Shown: positions 23,409-36,035 of the stretch, one piece after another | Numbering within the stretch: the first letter of the stretch is position 1 | Layout: the number at the start of each line of letters is the position of its first letter | From: Poecilobothrus nobilitatus | Lineage: Eukaryota; Arthropoda; Insecta; Diptera; Dolichopodidae | NCBI GenBank assembly: GCA_947095535.1 | Contig: OX352774.1 | Span: 239,965,825-240,029,824 of the forward strand | Direction: 5' to 3' | DNA: 64,000 nucleotides | Program-made: the position numbers and the translations under genes | Notes under the pieces: model-generated | The model's database searches: none | What the model was told of the DNA's origin: nothing | Seen by the model: only the letters and a program-made list of their open reading frames with translations

Positions 23409-26400
23409 CTGGCAAGCAAAAAAAAAAAAAAACATTATTTTCTATCGGGTTTTTATCAACTAAAAATTAAGAATGAATTTATTTTAAATCACTGATAATA
23501 TTTTCTCTAGAAATAAAGTAAACCTAATTTTAGTTTATATATATGATTTATTCGGTTCTAAATACAACCAAAATTTTCACTTTTTTGATAAAAAAAAAAA
23601 AACTTTCATACAAATCTTTAAACAAGAAAATGAATGCTTACAATAGAAAATAATTAATCTTAAATGGAAGGAATTACGTGAAAAAATATCTAAATGTTTG
23701 CCTTGAATCATTTAATTATTAGATATTTTATAAAAACTACTGCACAATTCTTTTATTATGTACTTTTATCTTATATAAATATTTATTATACTAAAGAATA
23801 AAATTATCTAATTAATGACTGCAGATAAACAATGTATGTATGGTCATTTATTAGCCACAATTATTACATACATTATATATATAGGTACATGTGTGTCATA
23901 ATTTTCATCATCATTTTGTTGTAAAATCAAGCAAAAACAGAACAAAAAAAATATCTAAACCTCAAAATTAATTTCAAAATTTTTGAATTACCACATTTCA
24001 ATCTTATATTACACATTCATATAACTGTATTAGAATATAATATTATCCTTTAATTAAATTATATACTAATGTATATATATATGTGTATATATATTTAAAT
24101 ATAATTACCAAAATATAATATGTTGACATAATATACATAAAATTTTAATATTCATTTTTCAATATACCACACAAATACTATACATATGTACCAATAATTT
24201 TCAACATTACCACAGAATTGATGTAGTAATAACAATTTTCATTTTCATTTTCATAGAAATAAAGAAGAAAATTATTTCTGACGCATAGAATAATTGTTTG
24301 GTTTTAGATTATAAAGTAAATTTAATGTTCCTTTTCCAAACTTTAAGGTACATAATATAATTTGTACCTAGGAATTGTTTTTTGTTTTTTTATTGTTTAT
24401 TCGGTTTTTTATTTGTGTACATGACAAAAACTCAAAGAAAATTAAAAAAAAATCTTACCAAAGAATTCAATTGAATTTAATGGATTGTAATAAAAATAAA
24501 TTGCTAAAGTCTAGAAAAAAAAAAAAAAATAAATTAACTTAAGTTCAAAGACATTTTTTTTTTTTTTGAAGATTTTCAGTATGATAAGTGCATATTTTCT
24601 TTTAGTATAATTCAAAGAAAATTCCAAAAAAAAAAATAAGCTAAAATAATTTTATAGAACTTTTATACTTATTTTTTTTTTTTATACATATATAATATAT
24701 TTAATAATGTCACCTCAAATTGAAAGAGAAAAAGAAAAAATAGATATTTTTGTCTAACCTTAAAAAGAAAGGAAGCAAAAAAAAAAGAGGTATTTTTTAA
24801 AGAAAAAAAAAAATTTCTTTAATTTAGTAACATAATATTATAATAAAATGGATTCATCACCATCATTTTCTCAGTTCGACAATACGAAATATTATTTTTT
24901 TCACTTCTAATAAACTAAAAATGTACTCTTCTCTACTGTACTTAATAGTATTTTTGACGAAATAGTTAAAAGTTACAAATAGAATAAAAAAATATATGAA
25001 TAAATTAATGGTATAACTGGGATTTCAGATAATTATTTAAGTTTAGATATAAATTTTAAATTTCATCTACAAGTTTTAATATATTTTGAAGATATTTTAC
25101 TATCAAATTTTTAAAAATCCTTTTGAGAAACATATTTATACAATAAAAAAAAATAATTTTAAAGTTTTTTATAAATTATTGTAATAATTAATAAAGGCGA
25201 TAACCGGGCAATGATCAAAATAAAATTGCTTTAAAAAAAAATTTTTTTTTTTGCTTTTTCTTTGTATCGGATAGGTGAGAGTTTCGAAAGACACCAATTA
25301 AAACAACACGTGAATTTTCTTTGATAGTGTTGGAGTTTAACCAACCAAACCTCATCTTCTTCTTGAACCAAATATTAGATTACAATCTATGGTAGAATAT
25401 ACTGTTTAGTTTTGTGCATTATGAAAATATATAGTAATAATAGAATAGTAATAAAGAAAATTGGAAAATATAAAAAGTTAGAGGAAAATGGAATAGAATG
25501 AAAATGTTTTAAAATCTTATCGGTACACAAAATCATTCATTCTACTAACTATTCTGGTGAAAGAATTATTTTTCAATTACCTAATTTCCTTTTTTTTTTT
25601 ATTATTATTATTTAATATAGAAGTAGAGAATTAAACTTTAAAATCAATAAAAAAGAGATAATTACATTATAAGAAAATTCAATTTTTCAATTTTTCAATT
25701 TTCCAATTACGTATAAAAAAAACTGTTATACAACAATACACTCATACAACAATTGCTACTTTTATTAAAAAAACTTCAAATATTACTAAACTGTAAGCAG
25801 ATAATATAATGTGAAGGACCAAAATTAAACTAAACTGAGAAAAAAATTCCATTTTCCACTTGTAAAATAACTCCCCCAAAAAACACTCATCTTAACTGTA
25901 TGCAACTTTTGTACAACTGTTAATACCAAAAAAAAAAAAAAAACATTCAATTTCAAAAATTTAAACACTAGAAATACTAGAAATAAAAACAAATTTTATA
26001 TTGAAAATCAGATAATATTATCCTTAAACTACCGTTAGAATTACAATATTGATTGGTTGGAATGACAGTATAAGACAAAAAAAAAGAAAACATTTAATAC
26101 AAAATGCATTAGTTTTTTTTTAATTCAGTATATTTTTTTTTAGGTTATACTTAAAAATTTTTAAAACAAAAAAAACTCATGTATTTTTTCTTTTGACGGT
26201 TTAAACTAGCAGAATTATTTTTAGGGATTTTAATTTAATATAAATTAAGGTTTTTTATTTTTGTTTATTTTTTGTAACGAGTCTTACTTTATAATATAAG
26301 AAATGTAATTTAATTAGTACCTATATTTTCTTTTTCATTATTTTCCCAAAAATAAAAAAAATCTATGTTACTTCAAATTTGACTATGTAAAACTTAGCCA

Positions 26401-26936
26401 AACTTAATTAACTCTAATAAACGAACCTAATCTACCTTATTATTAATCTATTACAGAGTTACTTTATTGTAATTTTGATGATTCTAAACAGCAACATTTC
26501 CATTTAATCAATGTTCATGTCGTATGTTAATTTCCAGTAATCTCCGTTTATATTTTCCGAATTATATTAGTCAATTATTTTATATATGGTCCATATATTA
26601 TAATGACATAGTATTATAGAAGAAGGTTTTGATATTATATAAAACCACTTCCTTATAAAAAGAGAAAATGGAGCAATATCACTGTGAACAGAGTACGTTT
26701 TATTCGTCATATAATGTATTCTTCATTGCAATAAAATATAGGTGATATTAAATTACATTTCTTATATCCAAAAATGTTTTATGCTCACTTATAATAATTT
26801 CGAACAAAACGCTTTTATGAATAAGTTAATTAAATTAGCTAAAAAAATAAAAATAAATTATTTATTTATTTAAACATTACTATAACACAGAATAATGATT
26901 ACAAAACCATTTGGCTACTAAATTTTTTTTTATTAT
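23409..26936. other. AT-rich stretch, probably intronic to the minus-strand gene
   Basis: Long A/T runs. Contains a SINE tail fragment (25262-25350), a 52-base candidate micro-exon (24459-24510, minus) and a 25-codon frame with a TATA-like upstream at 26636-26745. None of these is strong. Confidence 0.5.
25262..25350 (-). mobile_element. Group 2 SINE tail fragment
   Basis: Contains 'ggtgagagtttcgaaagacaccaatt' in pieces, then 'ttgatagtgttggagtttaa' and 'ccaaccaaac'. The reverse complement aligns with the plus-strand tail fragments at 48885 and 50930. The head and body are absent. Confidence 0.5.
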
Positions 26937-27110
26937 ATTTTGTCGTAAGGAGATTTGTTAAGAAAAAATACTTTTTAAGTATCTTCCAAATCACCTTCCT
27001 CCAATTATTCCTTCCAATTACAAATCGCAAAAAATGCAAGATTTCAACCCGCATTCCTTTAATTAATAAGTCACATGCTTAATCACTAGGCCACCGAGTT
27101 GAAAGGGCCC
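26937..27110 (-). mobile_element. tRNA-derived SINE, group 1 relative
   Basis: On the minus strand the head begins near 27110 and carries an A box ('tggcctagtgattaag', complement at 27079-27094) and a decayed B box (complement of 'gatttcaaccc', 27040-27050). The 3' end contains 'ctccttacgac', as in 63846-63957. Confidence 0.75.
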
Positions 27111-27792
27111 ATGTAAAACTCGTTATTAATATTCTACTAACTCAATAATAATTGCATATTTATAGGCGTTACTGTTATTTATTTTCTTATTTGCAAAATC
27201 TAAAGTGGAATAACTCAAAAGAATATTTTAAGAATACCTTATTTTAAAGATAAAATTTTTATCAAAAACTTTAATTATATTAACAAAAATTTACGGTTTT
27301 TTTAATAACGGTTTGTAAATCAACTTTCTATGACCAATAAAGTATTTGAGAATTCAATGAAATTCATTGAAAAATTTAAAGAAAAAAAAAAACAGAATGA
27401 ATGTTGTATAAATCAGTTGATTTTAGTTTATTGATTTGGAAATGAATCAAATTGATGCACATACATATTGTCGTTACATATCTTTACTACCGAAAATTAC
27501 TATTGCTATAGTATTCTTAAAATGAAATATTAGCTTTAAATATCATCATTGGCATATGATGTATGCCAAATAAGTAAAATTGAATAAAAAATCACAAAAT
27601 TTTCAATAAAACAATCATTGTAAATTTTTTTTTAAACATTTTGGTATTTTTTTTTTTTTTCTGTTTTATTTAAATTGCATCTATTGGTTGTGGTGGAAAT
27701 AGAATGAAATGATTTTGAAAGAGCAAGTTACATTACATAAATAGTTAGAAATGAAATATAGGAAAGTAGGAAAAAGAAAAATAAATATAACA
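27111..27792. other. AT-rich stretch without recognised feature
   Basis: A/T-rich sequence between a SINE and a family A element. The only frames are short, such as a 27-codon one starting at about 27442 with no supporting signal. Confidence 0.5.
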
Positions 27793-29100
27793 AGGTAGAA
27801 TGTAAACCAACGGTTTTTAAAAGCGCACATTTCCAAAACTCAATACAAACTGTTTAGAAGTGTGACTTACACAAAAATTTGAAAATTTCATGTAATAAGA
27901 AAAATTGTGAAAATAGGACATTTTTGAAATTTTGAGGGGCCGTAACTCCGGAATCCTATATAACTAAGAAAAGCCGTTAACACACGTAAAAGATTATTGT
28001 TGAACCTTTAATTTTCATGTCTTGCCGAAGAAAAATTTGTACAGGTGCCTAAGTTACAGGTGTCTAAAAATAGCAAATTTTCAATTTTTGAGGCGTAATA
28101 ACTCTTAAAGAGGGGGTGTTACCAAAAAATTTTCTGAGGAAACTTATACTAATTCTAAAAGTTCTTTCTTGTCTCAAAATTTCAGGTTCCTATCTAAAGG
28201 GGTGCCGGAGTTATGAAAAAAGAAATTTCATGCAAAATGTGGTTTTCACATAACGGTAAATTTAAATAGTAAATTACAAAATATTACATAGTTTTGATAT
28301 TGTTTTATATAGATAATAAAATTTTTGATCTTCTGGCGGTTTTAGATTGCAAAATTATTACGCAGAGCCCGAGATATATATATCTGAAAATGGGGCTTTT
28401 TCGCACTTTTGAAGAGCTGCAACTTTGGAACCCTTTACAATTAAAATAAACCTTTAACACACGTAAAAATATATTATTGTAGCTTTAATTTTTATATCAT
28501 GCAGAAGTAAAATATGTACAGATTCCTAAGTTACAGGTGTTTAAAAATAGCAAATTTTCAATTTTTAAGCCCTAATAGCTCATAAACAGGGGGTGGCCCG
28601 AAAAAATTTTCTGAGCAAACTTATACTAATTCTAAAAGTTCTTTCTTGCCTCAAAATTTCAAGCTTCTATCTAGAAGCGTGCCGGAGTTATGAAAGTAGA
28701 AAAATCTTGCAAAATTTGGTTTTTACATAACGGTAAATTTAAATACTAAATTTAAAAAAATTGTATAATTTTGATATTAATTTACAAAGATAAAAGAAAT
28801 ACCTGTCGAATGACGTTTTCAGAATGAAAAAATCTTGAGCAGAACATAAGATATATGCATTTAAAAATAGGGCTTTTTCAAAGTTTGAGGGGCTGTAGCT
28901 CCGTAATGGGGGGGGCTACATGAAAAAGTTGTTCCACAAAATTATTTTTTTTATGAGACCTACCTATGGTTAAAATTTTTTTTCTCTATCTTTAACGGTG
29001 TAGAAGTTTTGTAAACAGACGGACGGACGGACGGACGGACGGACGGACAGAGTGAAACTAATAAGCACATTTTTTCAAAATTTTTTGGAAATGTGCTAAA
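27793..29100 (+). mobile_element. Family A element, best-preserved copy
   Basis: Runs from 'caaggtagaatgtaaaccaa' and 'aagcgcacatttccaaaac' to 'ttggaaatgtgctaaaa', so the inverted word GCACATTTCCAAAA marks both ends. Two internal monomers repeat at about 478 bp ('gtgccggagttatgaaa' at 28202 and 28680). An uninterrupted ACGG/GGAC run of about 30 bp lies at 29019-29049, followed by 'agagtgaaactaataagcac'. There is no coding capacity. The long pure microsatellite suggests this copy is younger than the others. Confidence 0.9.
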
Positions 29101-30146
29101 AAGGTTAAAAAGAGAAGTATTTTTCTTATTCTCGAAATTGTTTTGTGGATTCAATATCGGATAGTTCTGTATACATAACATATACAGATCAAAAAAGATT
29201 AAACTATTCTGTTTTTTCAGTTCTATTTTACTTATTTTTTTTTTTTTTGCACAATCTTCTTACACCTTCATAGGTATTTGAAATAAAGGAAAAAAAAACT
29301 TTTAGCTAAAGGAGTAAAATATTTGCTTTCCCTTGTTATTTTTTTTTTTTTTGTGTTTTGTTCTTTCTTTTATAGTTTTGTCAATATAGGCGTTTTATTA
29401 GTTTTTCATTAATCCTGTTGCATTTTTTTTTTAATTGTTTATTTTCCAATTGTTTTAGAATGAGATTTTTTTTATCCTTTTCTTTTCAATGGGGGGTAAA
29501 ATGAATTGAAAAAATAAACATTAAAAAGTTTCCTTCTTCTTAGTTTTTTTGTTTTGTTTTTGTTTTACAAGGATATATTTTATTTTTTTCATTTTAGTTT
29601 AATCATGAAATGAATGCAGATTTAGATACAGACACATAAATAGGTATTGGTGTATAGTAATGATGATATTAATCAAGGACATTTTTATGGTAGAAAATAA
29701 AAAAAATTGTTTTTTTTTCTTTTTGCTTCTAAATAGATTTGGTTTGTGTTTTTAATTGGGTTTAATTGAGTTTCATTTTAAATATATTTACATGTATCGA
29801 TAAAATTGCTAAGGGTGATTGATAATCGTTAGTCTATTTATTATTTGTTTATACAATATTGACGAAAACTAAAAACAATTTAATGTTTAAATTAATTGAT
29901 TTTAAATGAAATGTAAATATTAGAGAAAAATTTATTTTTAAATTTAATCATACATTTTACTACAAAAACGAATTTTTAAAAATGTGAAACATGTATTACT
30001 ACCTATTTTATAGGTACCTAAAAGATATCTAATTTAAATATAAAAAGTGTCATTATGATTACCATATTGGTGCAATAAAATTATTATAAATAAATATTAT
30101 AGTTTGAATAATTTATAAATTCTAATTAAAGCAAGTTAACCATAAA
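29101..30146. other. AT-rich stretch without recognised feature
   Basis: T runs and short A/T words. No gene or repeat recognised. Confidence 0.55.
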
Positions 30147-30735
30147 TCTAACTCAAAATGTAGTGGTTAAGTTGTCATCCTTTCAATGAGACAGTCTTGA
30201 GTTCAAATCCCAGCCAGGTCATATAAAAAAATTTTATTTCGTAATAAATAATAATAATAATAGCTGCTACAGTGGAGCTACTTTTCGTTAATTCATGTAG
30301 GAAAGTATTATATACTACTACACGTTGTAATCCACTGATGCCCTCGATTCTGTAGTAAATATTAATAACTAATACTAATTCCAATAATAATAACTACAGT
30401 GGCAGTGGAGTTACGTCTTCTATACTACCTCATACAGGAAGGTGTTATATACCACTGCATGTACTGCAACTGTTGATGGATATAGTCACTGATAGCAAAA
30501 TTGTAATAATAATAAAGCAATGAATCCGCTCCCTTACAGTCCCACTCCCAATTGAATGTTTCCGCAACATAGTCCTATCCTCTTCTATCCCTACTCCCTA
30601 GTCTATATATTATATTAGCAGTTAGGGATTTCATCCAATTATATTAGCAAAAGGGGAAGGTGGGTTTAGTCAGTAAGAATTTGACACTACCAAGGAGGAA
30701 TTCTTAGTGTTTTTGGAAAATTACCACTTCCCTTA
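30147..30735 (+). mobile_element. Long tRNA-derived SINE, group 2
   Basis: The head has an A-box-like 'tagtggttaagttg' and a B-box-like 'gagttcaaatccc' (about 30190). The body has two related units built on 'ctacagtgg...', 'taggaaagtattatatacta' versus 'caggaaggtgttatatacca', and 'ccactgatg' versus 'actgttgatgg', separated by (ATA)n. The tail holds 'agtcccactcccaatt', 'actccctagtctatata', 'ggtgggtttagtcagtaaga' and 'gacactaccaaggaggaatt'. The whole body and tail match 54838-55365 in reverse. At about 590 bp it is unusually long for a SINE. Confidence 0.85.
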
Positions 30736-31927
30736 GAAAGAATAAAAACTTTAAGAAAGGCTCATTTAGCAATCAGTCAAAATTGTGGCAGAATCATAGT
30801 CATCTACTACTAACCAAATCCAATTACATACATACATTAGTTCAAACAATTTGAAAAAAAAAAATACAAGTGCATAACAAAATATTGATAAAAAAACTTT
30901 GTTTGTATCGAAATTTAAACCAGGATAAATTTATGCTAATCTAAAAAAATATTTTTATAAAAATTTTAAATCATTTAAATCTCTCCGCTCACACGCATTA
31001 TTGTTACAGTAGATTTCGATCAATTAAATAGAATTTTTAGAAGGATTAAAAACGTAATTTGAAATAAATTAATTAGTTAATTAAATTAAAAAAAATATTT
31101 TATAAATTATTTTAATTCAATATAAAACTAATTATAATTTCGTAAAACTGAAATATGTCAAAATAGTACAAAAAAAAGGTAAGAAATGTCTTTATATAAA
31201 ATTTTTAATATAATTATTTAAAACTCGTGGTGTCAAAATTCAAATTGTATAACAGCTATCAATAATATTAGAATACTAATCTAAAATAATAATTATATAT
31301 TATGTTTTAAATTTATTTTTTGACATTTTTCTTAAAGTTGTGCGCAACTCTCCACTTCATTAAAATTCTTAACACTAGGCTGAATGTTAAATTGAAACTG
31401 TCAAAATTTAAGTTTAAAAGAAAAAATTTTAAATTTTAAATATTATATCTGTCAACTTTTAAAATATAATAAATAAAACAAAATAAATTTATATACATAT
31501 ATTATAGCACATGCATATTTATGTAATATATAGATGTATATGTAATACACTATATTATAAACAATATTAATAACAATATATAGTTGTAAACAACAAAACT
31601 TTAATTGATATTTAAAGCAAAAAAAAAAAATAAAATAAAAAATAAAAAAAAATTTTTCAAGGATTATGTTACTTAAAAATATCCTCTCTACGACATAAAA
31701 ATATATTTTTATATATTTATATGGAAAATATATAACAAGAAAAAAAGAAAAAAAAACATTAATTTTAGTTTGAAAACAATACGCCATTTTAATAAAAGTT
31801 ATAACGGGTTTTGTTTTTTTTTTATATCTTTTCTTTTTAATAATAATGCGTATTATAGTATTTGTTTATAAATTCATATACAAAAAAAAAAAAACAAATA
31901 TATAGTTTGTAATATATTTTATTTAAC
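30736..31927. other. AT-rich stretch without recognised feature
   Basis: Homopolymer-rich sequence. The long minus-strand frame at 31452-31787 is almost all F, I, Y and K codons and is a composition artefact. Confidence 0.6.
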
Positions 31928-32073
31928 TTAACAAAAATAAAATAAATACAGTGCGTTATAGTTAAAGAATGACACTTTAAGTGCCGAACTTAAATAAATG
32001 CCAATGTACGCCGTATGATGTGCATACATTGGTATATTAATACGTTGACGTAGACTGAAATAAACCATCTCAT
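31928..32073 (-). CDS. Candidate coding exon, unidentified
   Basis: On the minus strand a 16-base T run and 'caatgacag' make a plausible acceptor. The frame then reads (D)EMVYFSLRQRINIPMYAHH, continues through 'TAYIGIYLSSALK', and stops at TAA (31928), with AATAAA a few bases beyond. G+C over the first 100 bases is about double the background, which argues for function. A donor-like GT after 'gcacttaaa' is possible, so the exon may end early instead of being terminal. The same bases form a strong hairpin (ATACCAATGTATGC pairing across a 10-base loop), so the signal could be structural and not coding. It could belong to the same minus-strand gene as 23253-23408, but phase cannot be tested. No family recognised. 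Confidence 0.42.
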
Positions 32074-32450
32074 CTGTCATTGAAAAAAAAAAAAAAAACA
32101 AATAAAAATTAATAAAATAAACACAAAAATACAACAGCAAAAAAAATACGTTGTGTCAAAATTGGAAATTCGAATTCTTAACAATTAGTAAGTTGCTTAT
32201 TTGGGTCATTTCCATATAAAATACATAGAAAGGAGAGCATTTTGATATTGACACAATTTAGGTTAGCACTTAAAGAAGTTTAATAATTTAATACACTACT
32301 TTCGGTATTAAAATTTTATCTTGAAAGACATTGTCTCTGATATCTTAGATGGATAACTTCATTGTAGTAAAACCAATTTTAATTATAAATGATTGTAATG
32401 AAATATCGTAAGTTATAAAAAGAAGTAATATTATTGTAACTTTTGCCTTG

Positions 32451-32511
32451 ATGAGCAATTTAAAATTATTTCAACAATGTATACTATTTTGTGCCTGCTA
32501 TACTCGAAAAG
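32451..32511 (+). CDS. Possible first coding exon of a small secreted protein
   Basis: ATG at 32451, 38 bases downstream of a TATA-like 'ttataaaaag'. It opens a frame of 20 codons plus one base (MSNLKLFQQCILFCACYTRK) that ends at a strong donor, aaag|GTAAGG, at 32511/32512. The hydrophobic stretch LFQQCILFCAC could be a weak signal peptide. The phase-1 end fits the phase of the exon at 40571 exactly. Joining the two is inference, with an intron of about 8 kb and a one-in-three chance of agreeing in phase. A second frame through the same bases is also open. Confidence 0.3.
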
Positions 32512-35208
32512 GTAAGGTCATTATTTTTCTGTTCTTGTTCCTGTCCTATTACTATAAAAAATAAATACTACTGTTCTCAAATACCTCTTCGATAGCAACA
32601 ATCAAACCGTTTTGCTCAATACTTTACTAGTGTTTAATTTTTCCAGTTTCTTATGACGTGAACTGAATAGTAAAAAAAAAATCAAAAAGCAGCAGAAAAT
32701 CTTTAAATAAAAAAATATTTTTTGATTTTATATTATAGATATATTTTTTTAAACAATTTAAAGAAAAAATATTATATATAATCCAATAATTTCTTATTGT
32801 ACTGTATATCCACTTGTTAATTTATATGACATTTTTTTATTTTTAATAATGTACAAACGACCAAAACAAACACAACAACAATAACAACAAAATAAATAAT
32901 ATGAAAAAAAAAACTTCCTGAAAATTTATAAAGAAATTTCGCGTCAACGTTCATAAATTTTCTTATTTTTCTTTATTTTATTTTCATTTTTGTCGCTTTA
33001 ACCAACGATATACCTCTCACACCTTCTAACTTCATCTACAATTTACTCTAATTTTTATACATTTTCTCGCTTAGTTACAAATTTTCACCATATATTTTCA
33101 TTTTTATTCATTTATTTGTTACTTATAAAATTTATATGTACAAAAAAAAAAACAATAACGAAAAAAACAAAGGAAAATTATGGTCTTTGGATAATGGGGA
33201 TAAAGGACATTTATAAATTACATTGTACAAAAAAGCAAAAAAAGAAAAAACAAACAAAAATTAAAACAAATTTAAATGAAAATGAAAATAACGCGAAAAT
33301 TTTCAATTTTTTACTTTAAAATTACAAAAAATTTTACAAAAAAACAACAGAAAAATGCAAAAAAAAAATTGGATAAAAACATTATTTTGCGTGAATATTG
33401 GATAAAATGATTGTATGGTTATGTTGAATGAATGGGTTGAATGGGTTTTAACTAAATGAAAATGTGACATTTTACAAAATATTTATTAAAAACCTTTTAT
33501 AAATAATGAATTTAAATTTTGAATTTATTCAAAAATTGAGGCCAACAAACAAAACCGTTACTCTTTCAAATTTTTAGTCTTAAAATATGCTAACAAATAT
33601 ATTTTGCCTTTTGTTATTTCGTCTTAAAAAATTTTATTGTTTTAAATTTAATTCGAAAATAAAAAGGAAAAAGAAACAACACAAACATATGGGAAAAAAT
33701 ATGCTTAAAATGATTTAAAAAAAAAATAGGAAATCTGGGCAGGAATAACCATGTAAAATGAAAAATCAATCCTATACTCGAAAATTGAAAAATCTCCTAA
33801 AATTTAAGTTTTATTGCTAAGATGTATTTTTTTTTTAATTCTTTACATTTAAGTTGACAGGATGATATTGTTTGTGTAATATTAAAATAGTTAACATATC
33901 ATTTAGAATAACATACAAAAGAAAGACTTGATCCTATCCTATTATAAATATTTCCCCCTCTAATTTAAAATCCAGCAATTGAGTTAGACTAGACTTCAAT
34001 TGACAAAATTTGGAAATATATGCAATAGCTTTAGTCGGTTGTAATTTATGTTATTACCACTTTTCGTGTATAATAAATTTCCTAAAGCTTACATTTAGTT
34101 TATATTAGTTTACGAACGGGCTCGAACGGGAGACGTAACGATCTTTTTGTGAAAACTTAATCATCGAATCAAAAGAAATAAAATAAAATTTCGTTTAGTT
34201 CTAAACTACAATTTTTTATAATGAAATGACTTTTTTATTGTGTTTTTTTTTTTTTTAAGTGAAAATTAAAGGATATCTCTGACAGAAAATTGATATATTT
34301 TTGGGTGGAAACATTTTTTTTTCGTAATTGTTTTAAATGAGGTGATAATGATTTAATTTTGAATTTTTTTTTTTTTTTTTTGTTTTGATATTTTAGTTTT
34401 TGTTTATTTATTTTTATATATATATATTGTTTTTTGTTTTTTTTAATTTAATCCGATTAATTTTGTGGGTTTATTGCAAATAATTTTACTTGATTTAATT
34501 TTAAATATTTTTGTTTTTCTTTTGGGCTTAAATAAAATGTTATTTAAGCATTATAATTAATTTTCGGTTAAATTGAATTAGGTTTTTTGCTAAATATTTT
34601 AAAATTAAAATTAATTTCTTTTCAATAATTATTATTTATTTTTCTTTTGTAGTCGTTTTGTTTAATTAAAATTTAACATTGTTTTGTTTATTTATTACAA
34701 TAAGTAATAACTATTTGCATGTTTAATAATATTATAATAATGGAGTGAGTGAATAAAAAACTTAACTATATGTAATTGAAAAAATTTAAAAATTTAAAAA
34801 TTAAAGGAAAGGAAAGGAGCTTAAAGGAAAGAAGGAAAATTAAGAAACTTTTGTGTAATAAAAATATGTTGATTACTAATAACTGTAACATTCACTGCAC
34901 AACGATATCCTGAAAAAAATCTATAATTTATAAAAATAATAAATAACCAAAATTACGAAATAAAATATTTGCGGCAACATCTTGAAACAAAAATTTTTTT
35001 TTTTTTTGGACAAAAAATCTAAAATCTAGAATTTCAAAACGTAATTTTATTCGAAATTAATTTTTAATTTTGGGTGATATTGTAATTCTAAAAAACAAAT
35101 CGAAATCTATGTAGCTACAGGATATTTAAGATAAAACAAAAAGGATTTTTTTTTTATGATTATTATTAAATTTAAAACGAAATATTGAAATAACGATATA
35201 TTTTTTAA
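32512..35208. other. AT-rich stretch with one SINE-head remnant
   Basis: No gene seen. At 34105-34178 (minus) a decayed tRNA-like head shows a B-box-like 'gttcgagccc' and an A-box-like 'gatgattaag'. The rest is homopolymer-rich. Confidence 0.45.
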
Positions 35209-36035
35209 ATAAGGCAGATAAAGCAGAATTTAAAACGGAAGATTTTTAAAGGCGCATATTTTCAAAAGATAATAAACAGTTTAGAATTTGTGACTCACAT
35301 CAAAATTTGTAATTTTTCTTAGAATTTTATATAACTAAAAAAAAAAAAATTATGAAAAATCTTCAATTTTAATAAAATTCTATAAAATTCAGAAAAACTG
35401 TTATCACATATGTAAAACTATAATATTGAGGCATTCATTTTTTCATTTTTCTTTAGTAAAAATTTGTACGGATTTCTAAGTTACAGGTGTGTCAAAATAT
35501 CAAATTTTCACTTTTGACCCCTTATAATCCTTAACTATGAGAAGATACTAATGGTCTTAATTTAGATGGATGCTAAATATTTTGCTTCTCTTAAAATGTC
35601 ATAGTTTTGCTCAAAAACGTTCCAAGATATTATAACGGAAGCAAAAATTTTATTTCCACATAACGGTAAATTTAAGAGATTACACATCTGAAAATAAAAA
35701 TTTTTATACGTCATATCTTTTTTAGGGGCTGCAGTTCCGTAATGGATGGGGTAACAAAAAAAAGTTATTGAGGTATACACATCTGAAAATAAAATGTTTT
35801 ATACATCATATCTTTTTGAAATTTTGAGGGGCTGTAGCATCGTAATGAGATGGACTACTTAAAAAAGGCATTCTACAACATTTATTTTTAGGAGACCTTT
35901 CAATGAATAGCATTTTATTGCTCTTGCTGTAATGGTGTAGAAGTTTGTTAAACATACAAACAAAAGAAATGGACGGACAGACTGAAATTAAAAAATCAAA
36001 TTTGTCAAATTTCTTTGAAAAATGTGTTAAAAATA
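35209..36035 (+). mobile_element. Family A element, old decayed copy
   Basis: Starts with 'aaaggcgcatattttcaaaa' and 'gtttagaatttgtgactcac'. It continues with 'gtacggatttctaagttaca', 'cataacggtaaatttaa' and a duplicated 'catctgaaaataaaa...atacgtcatatc' block (35684 and 35778), and ends with 'ggtgtagaagttt', a residual 'atggacggacagact' and 'ttgaaaaatgtgttaaaa'. Several internal blocks are deleted. Confidence 0.8.
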
